From Fasciola hepatica (Eukaryota; Platyhelminthes; Trematoda; Plagiorchiida; Fasciolidae), in NCBI GenBank assembly GCA_948099385.1, contig CANUEZ040000168.1, forward strand, positions 1,675,501 through 1,739,500: a stretch of DNA of 64,000 nt, given 5' to 3'. The position numbers were made by a program, and so were the translations under genes. Of the stretch, positions 47,867 to 59,760 are shown piece by piece; within the stretch, counting starts at the first letter, position 1, and the number at the start of each line of letters is the position of its first letter. The notes beneath the pieces were generated by a model. The model did no database searches. It was not told the origin of the DNA and saw only the letters and a program-made list of their open reading frames with translations.

Positions 47867-49230
47867 TATTTATTGACAGTGGTCGATACGCATGCACAAA
47901 GCAAGATCAGAGAATACAGCAGTATATGTCAATGCGAAGTTTTCACAATTTATAAATTTATGAATCACACAAAAACCGAAATACACCAGTAAAGCCGTGT
48001 AGTGTTTGAGTGAACTAAAGTGGTAACGGTTGAAGCGGGAATTGCAAATCGGTTTCGAATTCGGTGAGGGCGGTGTGGATTGCTGGACGGACGTATGATT
48101 GCTGGTATAAGCGATAACTGGACGGTTACTAACAAGTAACCGGGTGGAGGAGATGCCAAAGAACAAGACTAAAAGTAAAGTACGCATGGAGCTATCAACT
48201 TGCAGTCAGAGATACAAGCGAAATATAAAACACTGATCCAGCATTGGGTAACTAATTGTGGAGGAAGCATGTGAAATAAATTCAAGTGATTCAAAGGTGA
48301 TAATAAAACGGACCTTTTGTGCAGGTGATTCCGGTGTCATATGGAAATACACATGAAGGCGAAAAGCTTCACAAGGATTTCAGTGAACTTTTGAAGAGCG
48401 TAAATGGTATATAGACGCATAACGGACTTTCAAAAAGAGCCGTCAAAGGAACGGATTTGTGGAGACAAAAGCTACTGGTGTGGCTAGGCAGAAGTTGGAA
48501 CAATGTACAGAAAAAAATAGTTGTATGTGATAAAATATTATTAGCCAAGTTCTGGTTGGCTGCAGATGGCAGGTATTCTGTTTCATAAAGATCTTGGTTA
48601 CAGGTGATGGCAAGTAGAATGTTAGGCGTAGCAGGTAAAAAGGGGCTGGTTTGACGAAATGGACAGCGGAGAGGGCTGGGTTTCGTACTGCAACGCGGAA
48701 AGAATTAAACTGTTGGAATGGATTATTGGGAATAGAGGTTGAGCGAATGTGGGTTGATGGTTGGTGTCAGGAATCACCTCTGAAATCCGGTGAGACTTTC
48801 ATGAGGCTTTGTTACTCCGTGTACGGTGCTCCATATAACTTCCGCAGGCGAGAGTATAGGTTTAAACCATCGATCAAATCCTCTAGTCTTTACCGTGATC
48901 CGGGATAAAAGTCGAGTTGGCCAATGGCTACCCAAGTAACCAATGCGATCTGAAAGAGATCAGAAGTGCAGCAGTCTGGAGAGTGTTCCAGCTGTGGGTT
49001 GTGTTTATCGTTTTAATGGAAACCAAAAAATGAACATTTTATCTGAACACGAGGAAGGCGCGGGGAAAGCAGGATGGGACGGTTGTGTTCTAGCGTGAGA
49101 CAGGGGAATAAAGTGAAGAAGAGCGCCTACCACTAAAGGACGAAAAGGTTTTTTTTAATATATATACGCAAGCTCTGTTGTAAATTGGCTCGATCTGGTG
49201 AGGAGGGAGGATAAAAGTGAGCATACCCAA

Positions 49231-49249
49231 GATATATATATATATATAT
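49231..49249. repeat. Short (TA)n tract
   Basis: About nine TA units just 3' of the LINE K RT. A similar tract lies at 50548-50566 on the other side of the RT. Confidence 0.8.
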
Positions 49250-49341
49250 GACGTGAGTCTTGAATATTAGAAGCTTACTGTCTTGAGTACGGTATGTCCT
49301 GAGGATAAGTGCAATCATCCTTCTTGCCTCGCCAATTTGGG

Positions 49342-50091
49342 TCAGTGCTTGTTCACGAAAGTTGAAGGAACATGAATAAAGCAGGCCACCACATGAGTAG
49401 TGGGAATCGGCAGACCATTTATAGTTAGGGAGCTAGGTGGAACGTGGCACTTGCGAGACAAAATATAGACCTGAGCTACTGAAAACCTCATCAGCCATTG
49501 AGTACACCGTTTGTCAAGGGACTTCAAGCCTGACAGAATGTCACTGACAGCTGAGTGCTTGGCGTTCGCCTCAAAAGAGTAGGCTAGTTTTATGTTGTCT
49601 GCAAAGAGGAATGTCGTGCCATGAAGCACTACTTGGAAGAAGTCATTTATGTACATAGGAAATAAGAAAGGACCTAGAACGTAACCCTGTACGACCCCGC
49701 TAGGAATTCGTTTGGTCCGAGAGGATGTTCCATTGACGATGACGGTTTGAGAACTTTCAGAGAGGCAAGATGATAGCCAAGACAGAAGGGGGTCAGCGAC
49801 TCCGTAGGATTTAATTTTTGGCAGTAAGCGAGCGTGAGATACACCGTCGAAGGCTTTAGTTATGTCGAGAAAGATGACGATGATTGACTTGCTGCTGTGA
49901 GCTTTAGAAGTGAATAAAGTTAGGAAGTCCTTCTGGCACGTGAGGCAAGGAAGGGACTTTAGGAACCCATACTGAGCTGGGTTGATAAGATTTCGAGAAG
50001 TCAGGAAATTTGCAATCTGGTCCACCTGATCTGCCATTACCCTATTCCTCTGGTACTCCTTGTACTTCTCTCTCAAAACCTTCGCCGTCAC
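49342..50091 (-). pseudogene. LINE K reverse transcriptase with FADN box
   Basis: A 249-codon frame: AQYGFLKSLPCLTCQKDFL, VIFLDITKAFDGVSHARLL (catalytic Asp kept), SGVVQGYVLGPFLFPMYIND, FLFADNIKLAYSF and RKCHVPPSSLTINGLP. The second Asp of the FADD active site is Asn, which should abolish polymerase activity. The N-terminal 25 codons (VTAKVLREKYKEYQRNRVMA) resemble a linker helix, not the finger blocks expected here. The fingers were probably deleted, fusing linker to palm. The post-palm DLG motif is also missing. Confidence 0.85.
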
Positions 50092-51190
50092 GGCCGCTGT
50101 CTCTTTGCGCCACAGATCGTGTCCCCTCTTAGGTACACTTCTCCAGTTTGTATCTTTATTCGCTCTGAGCTGCCTAGCCAGTTACATCGCCATCATCTCG
50201 CCGAATAATGTGAGTCCACTTACTAACTCTCTTCCCATTCTCAAACGTCACCACATGTCTTAACCACATCAATCAGATTATTGGATCCATTCTTACCTGT
50301 TCTCCTCGACACTTTTCTTCACCTCCCCTTTTTTATGAACTGTCCTTCACAGTCATCGTCACTTCTGTGCTTCCGAATTTTTTTTCTCTTTCTCTGTTGA
50401 TCCGCAACGTTCACATGTCATGAACATGAAGAAATTTTGCCACGATATTCTTAAGTTAATTCTATACCATTCGATTTACCCTTATCTGCCCGCCCCTATA
50501 ACGAATTATTTCCAGGACCCTACTGTTATTGTTCCTCTTATTATTTCATATATATATATATATATACTTTCGCTCGGCATCCTGCAGTTCCTCACCGGCC
50601 ATTTATCTTGCTAATAACCCTCTGACCCTTATGATATGCGTCCTTCCCCTCTACATTAGTGTACCGCATCTACTGGATCCAATCCTTCCAAATCATCTTT
50701 GTAATCCAATCCATTCTTTGTGTCTTGCAGTGCTCGCTCCCCGTTTTATAATGAGTATTTTGCCATGACCACCGACCGTCTACTGAAGTGCACCAATGCT
50801 TCATTGCTATCTAATCCATTGCTGTGCACCTCACTTTATTTCTCCATTGGTCCCACACCAGCAGTGTTTTGTGGCAATTTCTAGCACCTGTCATGTATAC
50901 GCGTCGGCTTTCAGATGCCTCAACCTGGACCAGTCAGACTCCCCTTTTGGCCGTACTTTCAAATTCGCCGGGCTTCTAGTGGAATCCACTTTTGGGTTTA
51001 GTTAAACTCCCTAGATTTTATCTGGTGTGCACACTCTCTCTCTCCTGAGCCATTTCATCCTCCTTTTGTTGTGCGAATTTCTACATTTTCACAAAATTTT
51101 GACTATCCATTCTATCACTGGTAAAAATGTGATCATGTACCTGACATGCCATGGACGTCTCCGAAATAAACCATTATTATTATTATGTAT
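50092..51190 (+). other. Possible LINE 3' UTR ending in an ATT microsatellite
   Basis: Pyrimidine-rich plus-strand DNA without coding motifs. It ends CCGAAATAAACC followed by (ATT)4 at 51170-51187, the usual look of a CR1-like 3' end (AATAAA then short repeats). No matching coding part lies directly upstream on this strand because LINE K occupies it. Confidence 0.4.
50548..50566. repeat. Short (TA)n tract
   Basis: About nine TA units within the pyrimidine-rich stretch. Confidence 0.8.
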
Positions 51191-53399
51191 TTCTAGCCGC
51201 CGTGAGTTGGAAGATGTTCATATTCAATGATTGAGAATGAAAGAGTTGGAGGATCAGCCGCCAGGAAGGAAACAGAGCCAGGAAAGAAACATAGCCTCTC
51301 AAAACATGAAGTTCCTGACATCAGCATCCAAATGGCGCGGTAAAGGGCGAATCTAAACCCTTGAGACCGCCTGAAACTACCGGGGTGTTAGCACTCGAAC
51401 TGCCGAGAGTAGAGTTGGCCCTTTCCGATGGGCTCTGTGGGCAATACTGCATATTCATGAAACAGGTTGAAAAATTTACTGAGTGCAAATTTGCTAATCC
51501 TGGGTAAAGATTTTTGTATTTAATGCTATACTGTTATGGGAGGGCCAAAATTGCTACTGGCGACTGCGTGATTCTTGATCCAGCAATAAAGTACACTAGG
51601 ATGAGCAGAATCCTGGGGGCCCTCTTTTGGATAGACATTTAAGGTGGCTAGAAGATTCATTGATGGGGTTTTATCAGAGGAAAAACAATTAAGGGAAAAG
51701 CTGAATTATTTTTGACCTTGGTGGCGAAAGTGCAGAATCGCAGTATGGCGCTAGAACACTTAGAATACCAATATGATGTTATTGCCTTACCCACAGAGAA
51801 ACGCACTGTGCGATGTCTACCTATTGATTTACAGAGCCGGTGCGCAGTGAAAACAGAAAAATAAATATGTTTCGTCCGGAATATAAATTTTGCCGGGCTT
51901 AGTAATCTACAAGTTGGGAAGGCGGAGATGGAAGTGAGTCTGGCAACAATCGATTGTCTGGAGGAAGTAGCTGCATATTTGCGGCTTTTCGGGTGTGTAG
52001 TATTTCTTTTCCTTCACCGGTCGTGGCAGGAAGGATTGACCGTGGGCAGGATACCCAACAATAAAAACAAGTTTGTGGATAGGAGGTGCAATCCACCGTC
52101 CTGACTGCCCCCGCCCATCGTTATGGAAGTCCTGCGCACCCAAAGTGGGCCGGCCAAAGAGTTGGATCTGGCAGCGGCCCGCTCCGGCAAGATTTGCACA
52201 AGTAATATTGGCGTGGTCAAGTGCCTGTAGAGACTGAACAGTCCAGGAACTTGCAATCAGGTTGCAAGGGATCCTAGGGAGCAAAGCCGATGAGTGGGCG
52301 AAGAAAAGACGGGCAGGCATAAAATTTTCAGCCGGAAACCGGAGCCAGATATTTTGCCAATACAGTCAGTGGATCGTTGCAAACCATGAAAGAAAATGTG
52401 TACGACAGTAATAGGCCGGGAAAATAAAAATAGAGAAAACGCAGTATGAAATACTCCCAACTGACAGTCATCTGTCAATGGTAAAAAGAAACATCCTATA
52501 CTTAAAAAATGAAACTACTTTGTAAAGATTGCGGGTCACGAGCTGTTGAGAGAGGACGGGAATGCAAAAATGGCAAAATATTTGAAGAGGGATAAAAAAA
52601 GTTTTGGTTATGAACGGTGGTTGCCGGAAAGGGGAACCTGGGTTCAAGTGCCAGAGCAAACCGAGAGAAGGGGAATGAGACCAGATTGGATCGAGTAAAG
52701 TGAATTTGTTGAGATGAAGATAAGGAGCAAGAATTGGGACTGAGTTTCCTCCAGCGGAGAACCTAGTACATGGGACGGGCAAGAAAGATGCTCTGGGCCC
52801 AGCAAAACAGTTGCCGTGTTCAGTGAATGATAGGTGAATGAGAGACTACTGCAGGAAATGAAGGAATAAATAAACCCACACGGCAGCCGATAAGTAAGCT
52901 AGGTATGACCATACTGGGGCTATGGCATGTAAGACGGAAAAAATGGAAGGTGAAACTTTGTAGAGAATAAAGCTATGAGATTTGGAGATGTGGTTGCGAT
53001 TGGACTTGGAATAACCACTCTGTCAAATACAGAAGGAATCTCTGCTTGAAAAGGTAGGATAAGTTAGCTGAAGGATAGTAAATGGGAAGAGCATCAGTGA
53101 CGTCATAACTAGAAGTTGAACTCCATCGATGAGCCGCCTCAAGTAAAAGAAACTAGACCGATTTTCCTACAATGGCGAACCCAGAACATAGGACGGGAAG
53201 AAGGGAAACTCAGGACCCAGGGGTAAAGCTGCCACTTTAAATGGATGTTATCTGATGAAAGAGATGAATTAGCGATACAGCAGGTTTCACACGAAAGATA
53301 AATAAGACTTTAGTGATATGAGTCTGGGAGGTCCGCGGCTAATTGTGTGGTACATAAGCCGCCTGGCCAGTGACTCAGGACGGCGTGTCGGCAGGCCAA
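51191..53399. other. No gene; probable 3' UTR of LINE J2
   Basis: Purine-rich on the plus strand, hence pyrimidine-rich on the minus strand like other LINE 3' UTRs here. The overlapping minus frames at 52320-51907 and 52782-52468 have no recognised domain. A duplicated segment within it is listed separately. Confidence 0.4.
52745..53275 (-). repeat. Duplicated 110-nt unit, about 415 nt apart
   Basis: 52745-52860 and 53162-53275 share TTTCCT, GGCGAACC/GGAGAACCTAG, ATRGGACGGG, AAGAA and CTCNGGRCCCAG blocks in the same order. This suggests an old tandem duplication in the 3' UTR of LINE J2. Confidence 0.5.
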
Positions 53400-54800
53400 A
53401 CCAACTTGGTACGCTTACTCCTTCGAAGTGTATGGTTCACTGCTGGATGCGAGTGACGGTACATCAAGGAATTCATTTAATTCCCTTTCAAATCCGGGTA
53501 AGTGGCCTATAGCTTGGACATTTTCTGGAAGCGTATTAAATTTTGTGAGTATTTGTCAACGAAGGGGATAAACGGTAGGCTAATTCCCGAGGATGTCTCC
53601 ATGACCGATTGACTACTGTTTTCTGAAGAGTGCCTGAGGCCTAATGGGCCTCATACCATAGGGTAAGGCTTTGCAGAACCTGTGTTTCATGAGTAAGTGG
53701 AGAAAAAATAAGTTGTTTTGTACCCGTCGGAGCTAAGGTGGCTTCAGCGTAGCAGTTCAATGTGTTGTTTATAGTTGAGACTAGACGACTAGTCAACCAT
53801 TTGTTTGGTAAAGTTGTCCTGAACATTTTCAGTGACAACCCTTGCATGCTGCTACAAGTTACAGCCAACGATTGCACTGTACACTAGCAATGGTCTGACT
53901 TGGGTCGTAAAGAAGCTGAGTTTACTTTTATGCAAATGGAACGTTCCTTCAACGGGTCATCCAAGCCTGCGAAACTGATCAATTTTAGTGCCTGCTAGTT
54001 CTGAGAAGTTGAACTGACAGGAGTAGTATATGCCCAGGTCACGCGTTGATGATTTGCTGGGGATCAGATGACCACCTTTACCGAAGGTTTCGGGCGCTAC
54101 GTGGCATTTGTACTTAAGAATGCAGCTTTTATCCTCTCAGGACTTCATTAGCCAATTGCCACACCACAAACTGAGCATCCGCAAGTTCTCCGATGTTTTC
54201 GCTATAGTATTACCCAAAGACTTATGGTCGAAGATGTACAACAAATTTACATCGTCAGCAAATAAAAGCGGAGCCCCACGGCCAACGGCGGTAAATATAC
54301 CATTTACGTGCATAGGGGACCAAAGCGGACCCAGTGCACTACCTAGGATTACTCCACTGGAAACCAAGTTGTGTACGTAAGTGCCGCCATAAAAGCTTGC
54401 CATATGACTGCACCAATACAAGTAAGAATCTAGCCAGGCGAATAGTGGGTCAACAATGCCACGTGTCTGAGCCTTTGATAGGAAGCTAATATGAGACAAT
54501 GATCGAAGACTTTAGAAGTATATAAAAACGTTACGATCACCTTTTTATAGTCATTGGCAGCTATCGCAATGAGGTTCAGAAAGTCGGTCGTACAGGTTGC
54601 GCCGAATGGATGTTTTAGGAAACATATACAATCTCCATTTGTAAGGTGATTTTTCCATAATTCTCGATCGCATTTTGGTGTGGCTTACAGGTCTGTAGTC
54701 GGCAATTTCATCCCGCATTCCTTTCTTATTAATTGGAATAAGAACCGAAGTTTTCCACTGTAAAGGGTACTGACTGCCAATCTAGGACAGCCGAGCGTTT
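53400..54800 (-). mobile_element. LINE J2: CR1-type fragment with intact FADD box
   Basis: The partner of LINE J1. Coding remnants on the minus strand run from the RT palm (54640) to the 3' region (53400). The longest frame is 54499-54137. The 5' part (fingers, endonuclease) is missing or unreadable. Plus-strand LINE H starts within a few hundred bases, so the two elements are arranged head to head. Confidence 0.78.
54137..54499 (-). pseudogene. LINE J2 reverse transcriptase palm
   Basis: A 120-codon frame: RGIVDPLFAWLDSYL, SSGVILGSALGPLWSPMHVN (QGS changed to LGS), LLFADDVNLLYIF and MLSLWCGNWLMKS. Both Asp residues of FADD are retained. The first Asp box lies upstream in a broken frame. Confidence 0.8.
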
Positions 54801-55273
54801 CTCATTATCAACACGCCTGACTCCATTCCTATAAAAATAGTTTTCCAAAGCATGCCCAGGGCGACTTCCGTCCACCACCAAAGAACAAGCAGTCTTCAAT
54901 CCGCGAGCACCAATGGCTCTTGACGCCCTACAGCTTTGACACCTTGCTCAGTGCCACTAATTGCTATTCACAATGACGCTGGTATCAAATTTTGGGGCAC
55001 TAAAACGAAACCTGGGATCGTTGAGGGACAGTCACGTACCAAAGACAATGCTCCAACCGCGTTGTCACCGCTTGCATTTATCGTCGATCCTCCAAAACAC
55101 CCGAACACCCAAAGTTTACAAGCGGCCGGTCGCTTCCTGGACTCAGTTACTTCTGAAGTCCTCTAAAGAAATAAAAGATCCAAACACGCTGTAGTGTTTA
55201 GCATTCCAGGTCGTCTTCCGCTTCCCTCGATTGATCTATCGTTGCTTTCAGCCTGCGATATGTCAGACCCCGA

Positions 55274-55669
55274 GTGCGGCTGCATACGACCAAGAAAATG
55301 TCACAGCGCTATATGTGTCCTCTTCTGTTTCAGTTCCGTGAGGAAAACATTGCCACGGAATTCACCAGAAAGAGAGAGGCCATCGCCAAAGCCACTCCAT
55401 TCGAAAGCATAAAAATTGTCACCAACAAGGCCCCATTGCAGAGGGATGTCCTTAAGTCGGTAACCGGCAATTCCGCATCGTCACAATCTCCCGATACAGG
55501 GCCGCCCACCTTCCCTCAGCAACCTACCACAGTTGACACATCCACACACACACCATCGGCAAATGCACCACCGGTGGATGTAGACCACGACATATCCTGC
55601 TCGTCGCCAACTCCTAGGCGCATATCTAAACGGCTAACATTGCAACCTAATCCCCACCATTATCTATAA
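55274..55669 (+). pseudogene. LINE H ORF1 remnant
   Basis: A 131-codon frame: MCPLLFQFREENIATEFTRK, then AIAKATPFESIKIVTNKAP. This is the RRM-like RNA-binding part of CR1 ORF1; LINE I 42150-42280 has the same motifs. It continues into a Pro/Thr/Ser-rich tail with a SSPTPRRISKRL basic segment. A Cys-containing basic segment just upstream (CGCIRPRKCH, another frame) precedes it. Confidence 0.65.
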
Positions 55670-56939
55670 GACACACAGGTAGCCGGGCTATAAAGTCATC
55701 CCTCAAAGACAGGCACCGCTCAGCTATTGGCCTGTCTTCCAAACAAACCGAGAAGGTGATTGCTTCCAAATAGCCACTCCGTACCAACCAATCAGAAGCA
55801 ACATCGCTACCAACGAAATTGAGCGCAGCTTTTTCCCCCATCACTGCTGCTTCCGTGGCTTAGATCATCTCAGCATTGACATCATCACGCCCCTAGTTTG
55901 CCTCGAAAACCGGCCTAAGGCCTCTCGTGTAAGCGCTGAACAAATTTTACACAACCACCATTCCCACCACCAGCACACTCACTGAAACTCCTCGGTCCCC
56001 CCATCAGTATTTCACCTGTGCGTCTAAGTAAACATCTAAAGACCCTTACGTGGTGCGACCAACTACTCGTATGTCACCTCCACCCTGTCTACCGGTGCTC
56101 CACCATATCGCAAGTTTGCTCCTACGCATACCACCACAGTCTTCGACACCACCATTCGAACCTTCTCACTTTGCAGTATACTATGCACAGCATTCGTTTC
56201 ACTCGCTCAATGTTTCACCCGGTCGAATCCAGTTGCCAGACCTTCCTTTACGCCTCCCATCCCTCTGCAGCCCTTCCCATGTATCCCAGCAATTCACCTA
56301 CCTCAATCCAACCGCGGCAGTATACCATCAACCACCGGTTCGAGTCGGGCTCCCACTTTACCCAAACAACTGGAGATGCTTCCCACGGCTACCCAGTACC
56401 AATGCAAAATGCTAAATTTTGTCCTTATTTGCCCTCGACGAAAGATGGCCCTATATCCTAGCCCTATCCCAGTACATTCGTCCCTACCCATTCCCTATTG
56501 GTGGCACACCCATCAGTCCACCAACTCGTATTTCATCCACAAACCGAGGCCCGGGCCTCTACAATTGCAGACGTTATTTCTAACTTCCGGCTACAACACA
56601 CTGGTTCTTCGCTTCAGACTACTCCACTCATTCTTAAAGAAGCTCCCCCTGCTTTCTTGGTTGATCCTGCGGCGGCCGGCCACTCCATGTGCTCCCAATC
56701 GAACTCAAAAACCACCAAATTCGATCGTACTACCTGTCTTACCAGCTCTTTACCTCAATCTTTGGTGATCATTCTGATACTGATCAAACATCCCTCTATC
56801 AGTCCCCGACTTAAACTCACAGTAATTTACCCAGGACTGTCTCATCCACCTCGTCAGTACCAGGACTAGCAACGCCACTACCTCTATCTCCTCCAGCCTG
56901 AACTCTGGCACAACTATCTGTTGCGACAGTACAAGGAAG

Positions 56940-57483
56940 CACAACACGCATGTCCTTTTTCGTCGTCGACATTCGCTCACTACCAACGAAAATTCACCTT
57001 CTGCGTGCCCGGGTCCTCGTGTTTAACTACGACTTCATCCTCATCACGGAAACGTGGCTTAACGCAAACACTCCCAACTAGAGCTCCACAGCCTCTGGTT
57101 ACGGGGCTCTCAGCAACTCTAGAATACGTCGTCAAGGAGGGGGTTGCCTATTTTACTATGGGGAATCTTTTCTTGTTCCTTTAATGCAACACCCAGTCCT
57201 TGACGCGGTTGACGACTCAGTCTGGGTAACAGTTAAGCTGCAGTCACAAGAACTCTTGCTCGGATGCATTTATCGACCACCCGAATCAACCGGGGACAAT
57301 ATCGCACCTATTATTGACGCCTTCCACTTTGCCTCCGCCTACCTCATCGATCCCAATTTGATCGCAGGTGATTCTAAAGCTCCAGGTGTGCTGACCGTCA
57401 TACTCTGGCTCACGATGTTATCAGAGTTTTGCTACCTGGTCACACCTTGGTGGTCGAATTCAACAGGTTCAATCACGTACTAG
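56940..57483 (+). pseudogene. LINE H endonuclease remnant
   Basis: Around 57010-57060 one frame reads VLVFNYDFILITETWLNANT, with the catalytic Glu of TETWL. Then RRQGGGCLFYYGE follows. The next frame (57184-57483) has DSVWVTVKLQSQELLLGCIY, RPPES and LIAGDSKAPGV (normally GDFNAPGV: Phe-Asn replaced by Ser-Lys). The SDH box is not seen. It is dead. Confidence 0.8.
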
Positions 57484-57902
57484 AAGAAATAACGCTCCGG
57501 ACCTGTTTTCTCAAGGGCTTATTAAGGCAACCACCTCTGTAGGAGATAGTTTCCCCAGAAGTGACCAGAAGGCTGTTTCGCGCGCGTTCTCCGTACCAAA
57601 AACCATTAGTTCCTTCACACCTTCTGCCAGACCATATCACTTGGCCCACTGTAGCAGCCTTCCAAACATAATCAGATCCCAAAACTGTGATACATTGTTT
57701 CTTCCGCTCGATCCTCAGGTGGAAGCAGATCAGCTATTTTTCATTCTCAGTTAGTCGGTAAACGCTATCATTCCAACTATGCCAGCACCGACAAATTCTA
57801 GAACAAACAGACTTACAGATGAAATGAAATCTCTCCAAACTTCAATAACTTACACCCAAAACCCGGGAGCCATCGGTATATGTCCAGATAGACCAATCGT
57901 CA

Positions 57903-58960
57903 ATGACAATCAAATCACAAACTCAAATCATGCTTACTCAGCCAGAATCAAAAGCTTTATGCTACCCCAAGAAGACGGAAATCCTGAGTAAGCTGATGAG
58001 AATAAAGAACCCCCAACCTCGCATGGCTATACCTTTCACCACTGTCAACAACTCCCGTCCGGATAAACCGGAAGAAATAGATGAAGCTTTCAGCACATTG
58101 TTCACTCCAGTTTTAACGGCCAGTTTACCCACTCCTGGAGTACACTTTGCTTGCCTACCGAGTGAGACTCTATCTACAGTTCCATTTCAACCCGATGATA
58201 TTTCTTTACTTCTAGTCTCTATGAAACCATCTCGCTGCTTAGGTCCGGGCGGCTTTCCACCGGCTGCTTTTACTCTGCGGGTGGAGTCCAGATATCCCTA
58301 TCATTCTAACTAAGTTATTTAATCTGCCTATGAAATTTAGCTCGCTCCCTACTAAATGGAAAACCTCTACAATGACCTTCTTGCACAAAAAACGGCTCCG
58401 TTCATGCCCGCGAGAATTGTCGTCCTATTGATCATACACCGGTTATCTCCAGAATCATGAAGAAGCCCATTATGGATAAGATAATGGCCCATCTTTCAAT
58501 GAATAACTTGCTCAATGTGGGCCAACACGGTTTCCTGAGAAACCGCTCGTGCTCTACTTCTGAAGTTAACTTCTTGAACTCAGTCACGGCGGCTGCTGAC
58601 AAGGGCATGCCAACGATTACTATCCTGCTTGATATAAAGAAGGCTTTCGACCGAGTCCCACAAAATCGGCTCTTATCACAGGCCAAATCTTGCAGCGCCA
58701 CCGACTCTTTACTCGGCTGGTTGGATTATTATCTCTCCAACCATCATCAATTGGTTCAGATTATTGGGTCCGTCTCCGAACCCAAACCTGTCACCTGTGG
58801 TGTCATACAAGGCAGTTTTGGGCCCACCACCCTTCCGCATACTCACAAATGATATTTTTAATGTCGTTCACCATGGCAGTCGCCACCTTTCCACGGACGA
58901 CATCAAAACTTGTGTAGTTTTGATTCTGGACTGTTTATTACAGTTGTCATTGATATGCAG
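57903..58960 (+). pseudogene. LINE H linker and reverse transcriptase
   Basis: The linker frame has KTEILSKLMRIKNPQPRM, EEIDEAFSTLF and SRCLGPGGFPPAAF (normally GPDG: Asp lost). The RT frame 58457-58852 reads GQHGFLRNRSC, ILLDIKKAFDRVPQNRLL (catalytic Asp kept) and CGVIQGSFGPTT. A shift then gives NDIFNVVHHGSRHLSTDDIK. The FADD box has become STDD, keeping both Asp. Stops and shifts separate the parts. Confidence 0.85.
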
Positions 58961-59054
58961 CAAGATCTAACAGCTCCTAGTTCCTGCTGCACTAGATCAT
59001 TAATGAAGTTTTCTGCGGAGGGAAGCAACAAGCAATTGCAATGTCCCCCCAGGT

Positions 59055-59756
59055 ATGTTCAGTATTGATGGCCACCCACTTTCCATCAACTGGCCAGTAC
59101 GAGATTTAGGTTTGCGGTATTCAGCCACGTCCACTTTCTCTGAACATACTACCACTCAAGTTGCGAAGGCTAAAAGACGCATGGGCCTGCTTCGTAGGAC
59201 GTTCCGCCTTCCGGACAACAAATTCAGCACCTCTAAGACCCCGTTAAACTCCTTCTAGGATACTGTTCCACAACCTACTCTAACATCCGCCAGTAGGACA
59301 GAACGGCTATTAAAAAGGTTCAACTGCTCGTGACAAACGAGATAATTGACATTTCCTCTCAATTCAATTAAAGCCAACGCTATGAACATTTGAAATTCTA
59401 TCAGCCTTGGCTTGGACGCATTGAGCTGAACCTCATGCACTTTTATGGTGTTGCGGTAAACTGAATCATCGTATCAGAATTGCAGTTCAAAAACCTAACG
59501 GACTCACAACATTATCCAAGACGGAGAGGCAACACAGTTACAGCTACAATTTCTAGAAATGCTCTCAGGTCCAACTTTGTCCTGGTTCAATACGCAGCTT
59601 AACGGAACAAATTACTCTATGATATACGTTCTATAAGGCCATCTGAGATTTTTAAGGCCCACATAAGCAAATACCTCACAGGACAAACTGTAATCCAACT
59701 TACCGGTCCGTACACAAGTGAAGAAGGGGCTTTTGAAGTTGGATTGGGTTTCTAAT
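59055..59756 (+). pseudogene. LINE H C-terminal domain
   Basis: The first frame reads FSIDGHPLSINWPVRDLGLR (with the DLG motif), AKAKRRMGLLRRTFRLPD. Shifted frames then give YEHLKFYQPWLGRIELNLMH, RNALRSNFVLVQYAA and SEIFKAHISKYLTGQ before a stop near 59755. It matches the standard CR1 tail. Confidence 0.78.
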
Positions 59757-59760
59757 AGTT

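Larger units (their letters stand above)
47829..50091 (-). mobile_element. LINE K: CR1-type LINE (RT and long 3' UTR)
   Basis: On the minus strand: RT palm to post-palm (50091-49342), about 1.4 kb of 3' UTR, then AATAAATATACA and an ATTCA-type tandem tail at 47866-47829. The 3' UTR at 48780-47900 is homologous, in inverted orientation, to 62850-63560. The 5' end is truncated or rearranged (see the RT entry). Confidence 0.83.
55190..59760 (+). mobile_element. LINE H: CR1-type LINE, nearly full-length but decayed
   Basis: On the plus strand: ORF1 (55274-55669), a proline/serine/threonine-rich spacer (56000-56870), endonuclease (56940-57483), linker (57903-58313), RT (58380-58960) and C-terminal domain (59055-59756). 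It is the most complete CR1-type copy in domain coverage and the sibling of LINE I. Each domain is in a different frame from the next. Confidence 0.87.

Noticed and set aside
51907..52782. Minus-strand frames of 137, 80 and 104 codons
   Set aside because: They lie in a probable LINE 3' UTR with pyrimidine-rich composition and no motif.
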